A stretch of 64,000 nucleotides of DNA from Bradyrhizobium guangzhouense (GTDB lineage Bacteria; Pseudomonadota; Alphaproteobacteria; Rhizobiales; Xanthobacteraceae), in assembly GCF_004114955.1 (NCBI RefSeq), contig NZ_CP030053.1:1-64000 (forward strand). The letters run 5' to 3'. Shown here in pieces: positions 38,352 through 47,294 of the stretch. How positions within the stretch are numbered: position 1 is the stretch's first letter; every line of letters begins with the position of its first letter. The position numbers and the translations under genes were made by a program. The notes below the pieces were generated by a model. It ran no database searches. It was not told where the DNA came from and was given only the letters and a program-made list of their open reading frames with translations.

Positions 38352-38490
38352 GTAGGGTGGGTTAGCCCTGAAGATGCGCGAAGCGCAGCTGCTCGGCGTA
38401 ACCCACCATTTCTGTCACTGCGGAAACGAAGGAGGTGGGTTACGCCGTGCGAACTGCGCTTTGCGCAGTCGCAGGGCTAACCCACCCTAC
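38352..38490. repeat. 139-bp element with perfect 19-bp terminal inverted repeats
   Basis: The ends GTAGGGTGGGTTAGCCCTG (38352-38370) and its exact complement (38472-38490) frame two further nested arm pairs. TGCGCGAAGCGCAG pairs with CTGCGCTTTGCGCA (one mismatch), and GGCGTAACCCACC (38395-38407) pairs with GGTGGGTTACGCC (38434-38446). The whole element folds into one long hairpin. It lies between convergent genes. The shape is MITE-like, but no target-site duplication is obvious. Confidence 0.75.
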
Positions 38491-38495
38491 AAGAT

Positions 38496-40181
38496 CTACG
38501 CCGCCTGGCCGATGCTGGCCGCTTCCTCTGCGGCCCTGCGCATGCTCGATGACATGTCCTGCGTCACCGTACTCTGCTCCTCGACGGCGGCGGCCGTTGA
38601 CGAGACATATTCGCTGACGCCCTGGATCGCGGTCTTGATCGCGTCCAGCGCCGAGACGACGTCGCTGGAGATGCCGTTCAGATTGCCGATCTCCTGCTCG
38701 ATCCGGTCAGCCGCCTGCTTGGCCTGATTGGCGAGGTTCTTCACCTCGGATGCGACCACCGCAAAACCGCGACCGGCCTCGCCAGCGCGTGCGGATTCGA
38801 TCGTGGCATTGAGTGCCAGCAGGTTGATCTGGCCGGTGATGTTGCCGATCAGCTGCACGATCGTGCTCATCGATTCCGCCGCCTGGGTCAGCCGCTGCGC
38901 CTGCTGATCCGCCGCCTCGACCCGATCGACCGCGGTCGATGCGGTCTCGCGCGAACGCGTCATGGCTTCGGCGATCTCGCGCACCGAGGCATTGAGCTCC
39001 TCGGCGCCGGCGGCGACCGATTCCATCATGCTGCGCACCTTTTCGCTGCGCTTGCGCGCGATCACCTGCGCGGTGGTGTCGGAGGCGTATTTCACCACCT
39101 TGAACGGCTTGCCGTTGAGATCGCGGATCGGATTGTAGGAAGCCTGGATCCAGACCTCCCGTCCGCCCTTGCCGACGCGTTGATATTCGCCGGACTGGAA
39201 TTCGCCCGCATTCAGCCTGGCCCAGAAGGCGCGATAGGCCTCGCTGTCGCGCTCACCGGCCTCGACGAACATGCTGTGATGCCGGCCGACGATCTCGGAC
39301 AGCGTGTAGCCGAGCGCACTGAGGAAGTTTTGGTTTGCAGTCGTGATCTTGCCGTCCATGTCGAACTCGATCACGGCCTGCGACTTGCCGATCGCCTCGA
39401 TCTGGCCGGCGAAATTCGCGTTCGACAGCTTCTGCGCGCTGACGTCGGTCGCGAACTTCACCACCTTGAACGGCTTGCCGGCGTCGTCGAGGATCGGATT
39501 GTAGGAAGCCAGGATCCAGACCTCTTTCCCACCCTTGCCGAAGCGCTTGTACTCGCCGGACTGGAATTCGCCGCGACCGAGCCTGGCCCAGAACTCGCGA
39601 TACGCCGCGCTGTCGCGTTCGCCTGCGCTAACGAACATTTTATGGTGCTGGCCCTGGATCTCATTCAGCCGATAGCCGACAGTATCCAGGAAGTTATCAT
39701 TGGCCGTGATGATGGTGCCGTCGAGATTGAACTCGATCACGGCTTGCGCGCGACCGATCGCGGAAATCTTTCCGGCATCTTCGAGGCTGCGAATCTTGCG
39801 CGCAGTGATGTCGGTCGCGAACTTGACGACCTTTACCGGCTTGCCTGTTACGTCGATGATCGGGTTGTAGGACGCTTGAATCCAGATGTCGCGGCCGCCC
39901 TTGCCGAGCCGCTTGTACTCGGCGGATTGATATTCGCCGCGGGCAAGCTTCGCCCAGAACTCGCGATAGGCCGCACTGCCCCGTTCCTCGGAGACCACGA
40001 ACATGCTGTGGTGCTTGCCCTTGATCTCGTCGAGCCGATAGCCCATCGCGTCCAGGAAGTTCTGGTTCGCATTGATGATGGTGCCGTCGAGATTGAATTC
40101 AATGACCGCCTGAGATTTCGAGAGCGCCGTGACTTGGGCCATTGCCTCGCGCGCTGAAGAGCCGCTTCGCCAAAAAGACAT
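38496..40181 (-). CDS. Soluble methyl-accepting chemotaxis protein with three tandem PAS domains
   Basis: 561-aa chemoreceptor without membrane segments. Three PAS domains repeat with a period of exactly 122 residues: AVIEF at 25, 147 and 269; SYNPI at 104, 226 and 348; each ends in a PAC-like [14 protein letters not shown]. The signalling domain has the conserved hairpin tip [20 protein letters not shown] (458-477) and EVKNLANQ. It should sense a cytoplasmic cue (redox, heme or FAD are typical PAS ligands) and signal to CheA/CheW. The start at 40181 was chosen because GGAAGGA lies upstream; the frame opens 19 codons earlier. Confidence 0.9.
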   Translation of the reverse strand: MSFWRSGSSAREAMAQVTALSKSQAVIEFNLDGTIINANQNFLDAMGYRLDEIKGKHHSMFVVSEERGSAAYREFWAKLARGEYQSAEYKRLGKGGRDIWIQASYNPIIDVTGKPVKVVKFATDITARKIRSLEDAGKISAIGRAQAVIEFNLDGTIITANDNFLDTVGYRLNEIQGQHHKMFVSAGERDSAAYREFWARLGRGEFQSGEYKRFGKGGKEVWILASYNPILDDAGKPFKVVKFATDVSAQKLSNANFAGQIEAIGKSQAVIEFDMDGKITTANQNFLSALGYTLSEIVGRHHSMFVEAGERDSEAYRAFWARLNAGEFQSGEYQRVGKGGREVWIQASYNPIRDLNGKPFKVVKYASDTTAQVIARKRSEKVRSMMESVAAGAEELNASVREIAEAMTRSRETASTAVDRVEAADQQAQRLTQAAESMSTIVQLIGNITGQINLLALNATIESARAGEAGRGFAVVASEVKNLANQAKQAADRIEQEIGNLNGISSDVVSALDAIKTAIQGVSEYVSSTAAAVEEQSTVTQDMSSSMRRAAEEAASIGQAA

Positions 40182-40308
40182 TAATGAAATCCTTCCAATT
40201 GCCCGGAGCGTGCGTGGCTTGAGCTGCCAATAATGCATCGCCCGAGTCGCCGTTGACTCGCTTTTCCGCAGTCGAAAGGTGTCAGTTGATTGCTAATGCT
40301 CTATTAAT

Positions 40309-40323
40309 TTGAAATAATTTCAA
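40309..40323. promoter_or_regulatory. AT-rich dyad upstream of the chemoreceptor
   Basis: TTGAAAT-A-ATTTCAA, a perfect 7-bp inverted repeat in an unusually AT-rich patch about 130 bp upstream of the chemoreceptor start. It is a candidate operator or promoter region. Confidence 0.35.
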
Positions 40324-40344
40324 TCACTTAGGGATATTTTAGGT

Positions 40345-40363
40345 TGCAAATGATGCGTTTGCA
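40345..40363. promoter_or_regulatory. Dyad TGCAAA-N7-TTTGCA
   Basis: Perfect 6-bp inverted repeat in the 310-bp space between the divergent chemoreceptor and tsaB genes. It overlaps a second small dyad, GATGC-GTTT-GCATC. It may be an operator; no regulator is assigned. Confidence 0.3.
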
Positions 40364-40491
40364 TCAAAACGAGAGAGCCCGGATTGCGCGCTTTTCCCGG
40401 CGACGTAGAACTACGGAGGCACGATCGTGCGCCTGTCGAGAAATCAAACTTGGACTGGTTCGATCGCGCCGGAACCGATTAAGCTGATTCG

Positions 40492-41187
40492 ATGCTGATC
40501 CTTGCCATCGATACCGCGCTGGAAGCGTGCGCGGCCGCCGTGCTCGATACCGACGCCGGCGAGCTCCTCGCGCAGGAGCAATCGCTCATGAAGCGCGGCC
40601 ATGCCGAGGCCCTGATGCCGATGATCGCGCGCGTCATGCAATCGGCCGACCTGGCTTTCACAGCGCTCGACCGCATCGCCGTGACGGTCGGTCCCGGTAG
40701 CTTCACCGGCCTGCGCGTCGGCATTTCGGCGGCACGCGGTCTTGCGCTCGCAGCCAAGCGGCCGGCGGTCGGGCTGACGACCCTGTCGGCCTATGCGGCC
40801 CCCATCGTTGGCCGGAGCGGTTCGACGTCGGTGATCTCGGCGATCGATGCCCGGCACGATCACGTCTATTTCCAGATCGTCGGCGGTGACGGCAGCCAGC
40901 TGGTGAAGCCAGGCATCGCCCCCATCGACGAGGCGATCGCGGCCTCGCAATTCGGTGCGCCGCATCTGGTCGGCAACGCCGCAAACATTCTCGCCGAGCG
41001 TTGGCCGAAGGATGCGCCACAGCCAGTTGCTGTCGACGCACAGCCTGCACCCGACATCAGCTGGGTGGCGTGGCTCGGCGCTGCGGCCAATCCCGACACC
41101 AATCCGGCGAGGCCGTTTTATCTGAAGGCCCCCGATGCAAAGCCGGCTGCGTTGCCGCCGCTGGCACAAGCCGCAAGCTCATCATGA
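40492..41187 (+). CDS. tsaB: tRNA threonylcarbamoyladenosine biosynthesis protein TsaB
   Basis: Scaffold partner of TsaD in making t6A37 on ANN-decoding tRNAs. It is 231 aa with an ASKHA-type fold. It begins MLILAIDTALEACAAAVLD and carries VTVGPGSFTGLRVGISAARG. Its stop overlaps the rimI start (ATGA at 41184), the usual tsaB-rimI pairing. AAGC...GATTC precedes the ATG without a strong Shine-Dalgarno. Confidence 0.94.
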   Translation: MLILAIDTALEACAAAVLDTDAGELLAQEQSLMKRGHAEALMPMIARVMQSADLAFTALDRIAVTVGPGSFTGLRVGISAARGLALAAKRPAVGLTTLSAYAAPIVGRSGSTSVISAIDARHDHVYFQIVGGDGSQLVKPGIAPIDEAIAASQFGAPHLVGNAANILAERWPKDAPQPVAVDAQPAPDISWVAWLGAAANPDTNPARPFYLKAPDAKPAALPPLAQAASSS

Positions 41188-41666
41188 GATCGATTCTGGA
41201 ATGGTGGCGCGGCGGCACGGCCGCCGTCGAGCCCGCATCGCTGCGCGACGCGCAGCGGCTGGCGCAGCTTCACGGCGCTTCCTTTGCGCAAGGCTGGGGC
41301 GAAAGCGAGTTCGAGACGATGCTCAGCGAGCGCAACACGCTGGTCCATCGCTTGCGCGTCGGCCGCAAGACGATCGGCTTTGCGGTGTCGCGGATCGGCG
41401 CGGACGAAGCCGAAATCCTCTCGGTCGCGGTCGATCCGTCCCACCGCGGCCGCGGTCTCTCCCGCACGCTGCTGATGACCCATCTCGGTCATCTTGCCGG
41501 GCGCGGCGTACGCACGATTTTTCTGGAGGTCGAGGAGAACAACCAGCCCGCGCGACGGCTCTATGACAGGGGCGGATTCGTGGTGGTCGGGCGCCGCGAA
41601 CGCTACTATAAGCAGCCGAACGGGGAACAATTGAACGCACTTCTGATGCGACGTGACTTGTCGTAA
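41184..41666 (+). CDS. rimI: Ribosomal protein S18-alanine N-acetyltransferase-like GNAT protein
   Basis: 160-aa GNAT acetyltransferase. The acetyl-CoA motif is VAVDPSHRGRGLSRTLL, followed by EENNQPARRLYDRGGF, which is the RimI-type signature with the conserved Asn and Tyr. In E. coli RimI acetylates the N-terminal Ala of S18. The start is coupled to tsaB by ATGA overlap; the frame continues upstream inside tsaB, so the coupled ATG was chosen. Confidence 0.9.
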   Translation: MRSILEWWRGGTAAVEPASLRDAQRLAQLHGASFAQGWGESEFETMLSERNTLVHRLRVGRKTIGFAVSRIGADEAEILSVAVDPSHRGRGLSRTLLMTHLGHLAGRGVRTIFLEVEENNQPARRLYDRGGFVVVGRRERYYKQPNGEQLNALLMRRDLS

Positions 41667-41704
41667 CATTGATGGCAGAAAGCGCCCCGTCAGGCGGACA
41701 CGAT

Positions 41705-42160
41705 ATGACCGGACTTAAACCTTCTTCGGCCTCCAAGGCGACCGGCATCGAGGCGCGCTGTGCCGCCACCGGCATGCGCATGACCGAGCAGCGCCGCGTG
41801 ATCGCGCGCGTCCTTGCGGAAGCGGTCGATCATCCCGACGTCGAGGAATTGTACCGGCGCTGTGTTGCCGTCGACGACAAGATCTCGATCTCGACCGTCT
41901 ATCGGACCGTCAAGCTGTTCGAGGATGCCGGCATCATCGAACGCCACGATTTCCGCGAGGGCCGCGCGCGCTACGAGACGATGCGCGACAGTCATCACGA
42001 CCACCTCATCAATCTGCGCGACGGCAAGGTGATCGAGTTCACCTCGGAGGAGATCGAGAAGCTGCAGGCGGAGATCGCCCGCAAGCTCGGCTACAAGCTG
42101 GTCGATCACCGGCTCGAGCTCTATTGCGTCCCGCTCGACGACGACAAGCCGGCGTCTTGA
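41705..42160 (+). CDS. fur: Fur family ferric uptake regulator
   Basis: Iron-responsive repressor, 151 aa from MTGLKPSSASK. The winged HTH covers MRMTEQRRVIARVLAE and ISISTVYRTVKLFEDAGII. The metal-site region is SHHDHLINLRDGKVIEF. No CxxC zinc pair is present, as is usual in alphaproteobacterial Fur. In Bradyrhizobium Fur acts beside Irr and controls irr. The ATG at 41705 has an AGGCGGA before it; an ATG at 41672 would add 11 residues and lacks a Shine-Dalgarno. It follows rimI by about 40 bp. Confidence 0.92.
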   Translation: MTGLKPSSASKATGIEARCAATGMRMTEQRRVIARVLAEAVDHPDVEELYRRCVAVDDKISISTVYRTVKLFEDAGIIERHDFREGRARYETMRDSHHDHLINLRDGKVIEFTSEEIEKLQAEIARKLGYKLVDHRLELYCVPLDDDKPAS

Positions 42161-42182
42161 TGGACGGTTCTTTCGGCAAGCC

Positions 42183-42310
42183 TCTCTTCACCTCTCCCCG
42201 TCGGGGAGAGGTCGATTTGCGCAGCAAATCGGGTGAGTGGGCGCAGGTCCCACGAGAGAGCAGATCCCCTCACCCGGCGCTTCGCGCCGACCTCTCCCTC
42301 CGGGAAAGGT
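42183..42310. repeat. CCTCTCCC-type repeat block
   Basis: Contains CCTCTCCCCG (42191-42200) paired with CGGGGAGAGG (42202-42211) and a second hairpin around GGCGCTTCGCGCC ending CCGGGAAAGG. Same family as 10752-10880. It fills the gap between fur and the HAD gene. Confidence 0.6.
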
Positions 42311-42333
42311 AACAGCAAGAGCGCCGCACTCCA

Positions 42334-43014
42334 GTGTCCATCGATCTCATCATCTTCGATTGCGACGGCGTGCTCGTGGACAGCGAGGTAATCTCCTGTC
42401 GCGCCCATGCGGACGTGCTGACGCGCCACGGCTATCCGATCACATCGGAGCAGGTGTCCGAGCGATTCCTCGGCCGCTCGACAAAACAGGCCAATCTCGA
42501 AATCGAAACCGAGCTCGGCCGCAAGCTGCCCGACGCCTATCACGGCGATCTCCAGGACGAGCTGTTCCGCGCGTTCGAAGCCGACTTGGAGGCGATCCGC
42601 GGCATCCACGACGTGCTCGATGTCGTGACGCAACGCGTCTGCGTGGCCTCCAGCGGTTCGCATCCGCGTATGCAGGTGAGTCTCGGAAGCACCGGACTTT
42701 ATGAACGCCTCGCGCCTAACATCTTCTCGTCCTCGCAAGTGGCTAACGGCAAGCCGGCGCCAGACCTATTCCTGTTCGCGGCCAAGCAGATGGGCACGCC
42801 GCCGGAGCGCTGCGTCGTGATCGAGGACAGCCTTGCCGGCATTGCCGGCGCGCGGGCGGCCGGGATGAAAGTGTTCGGCTTTTACGGTGGTAGCCATTGC
42901 GGTGCCGACCATGCCGAAACGCTGCGCCGGGCCGGCGCCGACCTGACCTTCTCGGACATGCATCAATTGCCGGAATTAGTCCGCCAGGTCTCGGCGGACG
43001 CCCTGACGGGCTAA
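42334..43014 (+). CDS. HAD family phosphatase (phosphoglycolate phosphatase-like)
   Basis: 226-aa haloacid dehalogenase-type hydrolase, subfamily IA. Motif I is IIFDCDGVLVDSE with the nucleophilic Asp, motif II is CVASSGS, and motifs III/IV are NGKPAPDLFLFAAKQMG and VVIEDSLAGIAGARAAGM. The cap sits between motifs I and II. Start codon is GTG. The physiological substrate cannot be assigned from the sequence. Confidence 0.87.
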   Translation: MSIDLIIFDCDGVLVDSEVISCRAHADVLTRHGYPITSEQVSERFLGRSTKQANLEIETELGRKLPDAYHGDLQDELFRAFEADLEAIRGIHDVLDVVTQRVCVASSGSHPRMQVSLGSTGLYERLAPNIFSSSQVANGKPAPDLFLFAAKQMGTPPERCVVIEDSLAGIAGARAAGMKVFGFYGGSHCGADHAETLRRAGADLTFSDMHQLPELVRQVSADALTG

Positions 43015-43143
43015 ATCCGGCGCCAAACCTCGCGATTCCGCACGTAGCCGCCCGGAATGGCCCCTTTCGGCCCCCCAATCGCTGGATTTTCGGCGCTCCA
43101 GCCTATATTTGATGGCCATCCTCCACCTCCATTTTCGGGTTCC

Positions 43144-44541
43144 ATGACGCCGCCGCGCAAGCTGCACATCAAATCTTATGGCTGCCAGATGAACGTCTAC
43201 GATGCCCAGCGCATGGTAGACACGCTGGCTCCGGAAGGATTCGTCGAGACCGGTAGCGTGGAGGACGCCGACCTCGTCATCCTCAACACCTGCCATATCC
43301 GCGAGAAGGCCTCTGAAAAGGTCTATTCAGAGCTCGGCCGCCTGCGCGTCGTCAAGGACGAGGCCGCGCGCGAGGGCCGCGCCATGCAGATCGCGGTTGC
43401 CGGCTGCGTCGCACAGGCCGAGGGCGAGGAAATCGTGCGCCGCGCGCCCACGGTCGACGTCGTGGTCGGACCGCAGAGCTATCATCATCTGCCCGAGCTG
43501 TTGAAGCGCGCCGGCAACGAAGGCCGCGCGATCGAAACCGAGTTTCCCGCCGCCGACAAGTTCGGCTTCCTGGCCCAGCCCAAGCCCGACGCGATCCGCG
43601 CGCGCGGCATTTCCGCTTTCGTCACGGTGCAGGAAGGTTGCGACAAGTTTTGTACGTTCTGCGTCGTACCCTACACGCGGGGCGCCGAAGTCTCACGTCC
43701 GGTCGCGAAGATCGTCGAGGATGTGAAGCGGCTCGCCGACAACGGCGTGCGCGAGCTCACGCTGATCGGGCAGAACGTCAACGCCTATCACGGCGAGGGA
43801 CCGGACGGAAAAACCTGGGGCCTCGGTAAATTGCTGGAGCGCCTGGCAGCGATTCCCGGCATTGCGCGGCTGCGTTATTCGACCAGCCATCCCCGCGACG
43901 TCGATGACGGTTTGATTGCAGCCCATCGCGATCTCGATGCCTTGATGCCGTTCGTGCACCTGCCGGTGCAGTCGGGCTCCGACCGGATTCTCGCCGCCAT
44001 GAACCGGAAACATACCGCCGATGATTATCGAGAAGTCATCGACCGTTTCCGCACCGCGCGCCAAGACATTGCTTTTTCATCAGATTTTATCGTCGGCTTC
44101 CCCGGCGAGAGCGAGCAAGATTTTCTCGCCACCCTCGCGCTTGTCACGCAAATCGGTTACGCTGCGGCGTATTCGTTCAAATACTCCGCCCGGCCGGGAA
44201 CGCCGGCCGCGGATATGCAGGAGACGGTGTCCCCCGCCGAGATGGACCAGCGATTGGAGCGGCTCCAGGAATTGATCGACAGCCAGCAATCGGCCTTCAA
44301 CAAGGCTGCGATTGGCTCAACGGTCGACGTGCTGTTCGAACGTCCGGCGCGCAAGGACGGCCAGATCGTCGGCCGCACCGCCTTCCTCCAGCCTGCCCAC
44401 GTGATGGCCTCGCCCGACATCATCGGACAGATCCTGCCCGTGCGGATCGACAGCCTCGAACGCTACAGTTTCCTCGGCGAGCTCGCCGTGCCACGCAATG
44501 TGCGCGAGCCCGCTTCATCATCCATCGCCACTGGAGCCTGA
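43144..44541 (+). CDS. miaB: tRNA-2-methylthio-N6-dimethylallyladenosine synthase MiaB
   Basis: Radical-SAM methylthiotransferase that converts i6A37 to ms2i6A37 in tRNA. It is 465 aa. The N-terminal UPF0004 domain has the cluster cysteines ([25 protein letters not shown]). The radical-SAM motif is [15 protein letters not shown], and a C-terminal TRAM domain follows. The ATG at 43144 starts at homology. The phoH-like gene begins 4 nt after its stop, so the two are coupled. Confidence 0.96.
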   Translation: MTPPRKLHIKSYGCQMNVYDAQRMVDTLAPEGFVETGSVEDADLVILNTCHIREKASEKVYSELGRLRVVKDEAAREGRAMQIAVAGCVAQAEGEEIVRRAPTVDVVVGPQSYHHLPELLKRAGNEGRAIETEFPAADKFGFLAQPKPDAIRARGISAFVTVQEGCDKFCTFCVVPYTRGAEVSRPVAKIVEDVKRLADNGVRELTLIGQNVNAYHGEGPDGKTWGLGKLLERLAAIPGIARLRYSTSHPRDVDDGLIAAHRDLDALMPFVHLPVQSGSDRILAAMNRKHTADDYREVIDRFRTARQDIAFSSDFIVGFPGESEQDFLATLALVTQIGYAAAYSFKYSARPGTPAADMQETVSPAEMDQRLERLQELIDSQQSAFNKAAIGSTVDVLFERPARKDGQIVGRTAFLQPAHVMASPDIIGQILPVRIDSLERYSFLGELAVPRNVREPASSSIATGA

Positions 44542-44545
44542 ACCC

Positions 44546-45604
44546 TTGCCAAAAAGCGCATCGGATTCGTCTTCTATCGCTCCCAGCCGCAAATTTGACC
44601 GCGACATGCAAGTTCCGCCCGAGACCCAGGTCGTCATCGACTTCGACGACAACCGCGCCGCATCCGCGCTGGTCGGCCCCTATGGCCAGAACCTGGCGCA
44701 GATCGAGCGCCGGCTCGGCGTCGTCGTGGACTCCAAGGGCAACCACATCACCATCGGCGGCACCCGCGACGGCTGCGATGCGGCGCGCCGCGTGCTCGAG
44801 ACGCTCTATGCCCACGCCGCAAAGGGCCAGGACGTCGACCAGGGCGAAGTCGAAGGCGCGATCCGTGCGGTGATTGCGCAAGGGTCCTTGTTCGAGTTCG
44901 ACGCCAAATCGTCGAAGTCGGCCTTCGACAGCATCAATTTGCGCAAGCGTCCTGTGCGCGCGCGCACGGCTGCGCAGGATTCCTACATCCGTGCGCTGAA
45001 GCGCCACGAGCTGGTGTTCGGCATCGGCCCCGCCGGTACCGGCAAGACCTGGCTCGCGGTTGCGCATGCCGCGCAATTGTTCGAGCGCAAGGAGGTCGAC
45101 AAGATCATCCTGTCGCGTCCGGCGGTCGAAGCCGGCGAGCGACTCGGCTTTTTGCCCGGCGATCTCCGCGAGAAGGTCGATCCCTATCTGCGCCCGATCT
45201 ATGACGCGCTGTATGACCTCATGGACGCACGCATCGTCGAGCGCGCGCTGCAGACCGGCGAGATCGAGATCGCGCCGCTCGCCTTCATGCGCGGCCGCAC
45301 GCTGACCAACGCCGCGATCATCCTCGACGAAGCCCAGAACACCACGTCGATGCAGATGAAGATGTTCCTCACGCGCCTTGGCGAGAACAGCCGCATGATC
45401 GTCACGGGCGATCCCTCGCAGATCGATTTGCCGAACGGCCAGACCTCGGGTCTCGCCGAGGCGACCCGTCTGCTCAATGGCGTCGAAGGCATTGCGCAAG
45501 TTCATTTCAAGGCCGAGGACGTGATCCGCCACGAGCTCGTGGCACGAATCGTCGCCGCCTATGAAGGCTCGCCGCAGCGGCCGCCCGCCGGCAACAAATC
45601 CTGA
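44546..45604 (+). CDS. PhoH family ATPase
   Basis: 352-aa P-loop NTPase of the PhoH/YbeZ type. An N-terminal KH-like region at about 30-110 is followed by Walker A GPAGTGKTW and Walker B AAIILDEAQNTT, then MIVTGDPSQIDLP. It is regularly found next to ybeY, as here, and is linked to rRNA maturation and translation. The TTG at 44546 (MPKSASDSSS) was chosen because TGGAG lies just upstream and it follows the miaB stop directly; an ATG about 20 codons further in is the alternative. Confidence 0.9.
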   Translation: MPKSASDSSSIAPSRKFDRDMQVPPETQVVIDFDDNRAASALVGPYGQNLAQIERRLGVVVDSKGNHITIGGTRDGCDAARRVLETLYAHAAKGQDVDQGEVEGAIRAVIAQGSLFEFDAKSSKSAFDSINLRKRPVRARTAAQDSYIRALKRHELVFGIGPAGTGKTWLAVAHAAQLFERKEVDKIILSRPAVEAGERLGFLPGDLREKVDPYLRPIYDALYDLMDARIVERALQTGEIEIAPLAFMRGRTLTNAAIILDEAQNTTSMQMKMFLTRLGENSRMIVTGDPSQIDLPNGQTSGLAEATRLLNGVEGIAQVHFKAEDVIRHELVARIVAAYEGSPQRPPAGNKS

Positions 45605-45664
45605 CGAGACAACAGCGGGACCAAGCGGGCGCCGAGACGGCGCCTTATCGTTCCGAACAGAGCC

Positions 45665-46174
45665 ATGTCACATCCCAACCTTCCCATCACCGAGGTCCTC
45701 GTCGTCGCCGATTGCTGGCAGAGCGAGCCTGACGCCGAGGCCGTGATCCAGCGCGCCGTTGCGGCTGCCGCCGAATCGGTCGACGAAGACGTTACGGATG
45801 CCGAAGTGGCCGTGATGCTGACCGATGATGCCGGCATCCGCACGCTCAACAGCAACTGGCGCGGCATGGACAAGCCGACCAACGTGCTGTCGTTTCCGGC
45901 GCTCCAGCCCGAGGGCGCGTGGAAGCCGGGCGATGCGCCGCGCATGCTCGGCGACATCGCGATCGCCTATGAGACCATGCGGCGCGAGGCGGACGAGGAA
46001 CACAAGCCGTTCGATCATCATTTGAGTCATCTCGCCGTGCATGGTTTCCTGCACCTGATCGGCTACGATCACGAGAACGACGACGACGCGGAAGAAATGG
46101 AAGCGCTCGAAACCGAGATCCTGGCTCACCTCGGCATCCCCGATCCCTATGCAGACCGCGCGGGGACGCACTGA
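45665..46174 (+). CDS. ybeY: Endoribonuclease YbeY (rRNA maturation factor)
   Basis: 169-aa zinc-dependent RNase needed for 16S rRNA 3'-end maturation and ribosome quality control. The metal site HGFLHLIGYDH matches the family pattern HxxxHxxGxDH, and the upstream TNVLSFP strand is also typical. Sits between the PhoH and CorC-like genes, the classic neighbourhood. The next start is 2 bp beyond its stop. Confidence 0.95.
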   Translation: MSHPNLPITEVLVVADCWQSEPDAEAVIQRAVAAAAESVDEDVTDAEVAVMLTDDAGIRTLNSNWRGMDKPTNVLSFPALQPEGAWKPGDAPRMLGDIAIAYETMRREADEEHKPFDHHLSHLAVHGFLHLIGYDHENDDDAEEMEALETEILAHLGIPDPYADRAGTH

Positions 46175-46175
46175 G

Positions 46176-47294
46176 ATGCCGGACTCCGAGCCTATTCACG
46201 ACAATCCGCGCAACACGGCCAATCTGCCGGCCGTCGTGACGCCGGGCGAGGTCATGCGCCCGACGGCGGAAGGCTGGTTGCTGCGCGCGATCCGCACGCT
46301 GTTCGGCTGGAAGGCCGGATCGGTGCGCGACGATCTCCAGGTCGTGCTCGATGCGACGACGCCCGGCGACACCGGCTTCTCCGCAGTCGAGCGCACCATG
46401 CTGCGCAACATCCTCGGCCTGCACGAGCGCCGCATCGCCGACGTCATGGTGCATCGTGCCGACATCATCGCGGTGAAGCGCGACATTCCGCTCGGCGAAT
46501 TGATGGACCGTTTCGAGAGGGCCGGCCATTCACGCCTCGTGGTCTACAACGAGACGCTCGACGACCCCGTCGGCATCGTCCACATCCGCGATTTGCTCGC
46601 CTTCATGACCGCGCGGGCGCGCGTGTCGGAGGCGACCAAGACCAAGCGCAAGAAGCCGCTGCCGGCCGGGCTCGATCTGAAGGCCGTGGACCTCGCGCTG
46701 CCGCTGCAGGACGCGCGCATCATCCGCAAGCTGCTCTACGTGCCGCCGTCGATGCGCGCGATCGACCTGCTGGCGCAGATGCAGGCGACGCGCATTCACC
46801 TGGCCCTCGTCGTCGACGAATATGGCGGCAGCGACGGGCTGGTCTCGCTCGAGGACATCGTCGAGCAGATCGTCGGCGAGATCGACGACGAGCATGACAG
46901 CGACGAGCCGCCGTCGATCGTGCGGCTGCCCGACAACGCCTTCATTGCCGACGCTCGCGCCAGCCTCGACGACGTGCGCACCGTCATCGGCGAAGACTTC
47001 GTCACCGGCGAGGCCGGCGAGGAGGTGGAGACGCTGGGCGGCTACCTCGTCAGCTTCGTCGGGCGCCTGCCGGTGCGCGGCGAGGTGATCTCCGGTCCCG
47101 GCAATTACGAGGTCGAGGTGCTCGATGCCGATCCGCGCCGTGTCAAGCGGCTGCGCATCTCGACCCGGAAAGAACGCCCCGCACCGCGCACCCAGCGCGA
47201 GAGAAGCCGCCGCGAGGCCACACCCGAGAGCGGCCAGCCGTCTTCCGGCGACACGCCGGCCCCGCCGCCTGCTGACGGGACCGGCCCGCAGTGA
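46176..47294 (+). CDS. Hemolysin/CorC family protein with tandem CBS domains
   Basis: 372 aa. A short N-terminal segment is followed by two CBS domains at about 85-230 (MVHRADIIAVKRDIPLGELM; MRAIDLLAQMQATRIHLALVVDEYGG) and a CorC_HlyC domain at about 245-335 (FVTGEAGEEVETLGGYLVSFVGRLP). The C-terminal tail is Arg/Pro-rich. There are no transmembrane helices, so it resembles CorC/YbeX rather than full TlyC transporters. Role is probably in Mg/Co homeostasis or ribosome function with its ybeY and PhoH-type neighbours. Its stop overlaps the lnt start. Confidence 0.9.
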   Translation: MPDSEPIHDNPRNTANLPAVVTPGEVMRPTAEGWLLRAIRTLFGWKAGSVRDDLQVVLDATTPGDTGFSAVERTMLRNILGLHERRIADVMVHRADIIAVKRDIPLGELMDRFERAGHSRLVVYNETLDDPVGIVHIRDLLAFMTARARVSEATKTKRKKPLPAGLDLKAVDLALPLQDARIIRKLLYVPPSMRAIDLLAQMQATRIHLALVVDEYGGSDGLVSLEDIVEQIVGEIDDEHDSDEPPSIVRLPDNAFIADARASLDDVRTVIGEDFVTGEAGEEVETLGGYLVSFVGRLPVRGEVISGPGNYEVEVLDADPRRVKRLRISTRKERPAPRTQRERSRREATPESGQPSSGDTPAPPPADGTGPQ

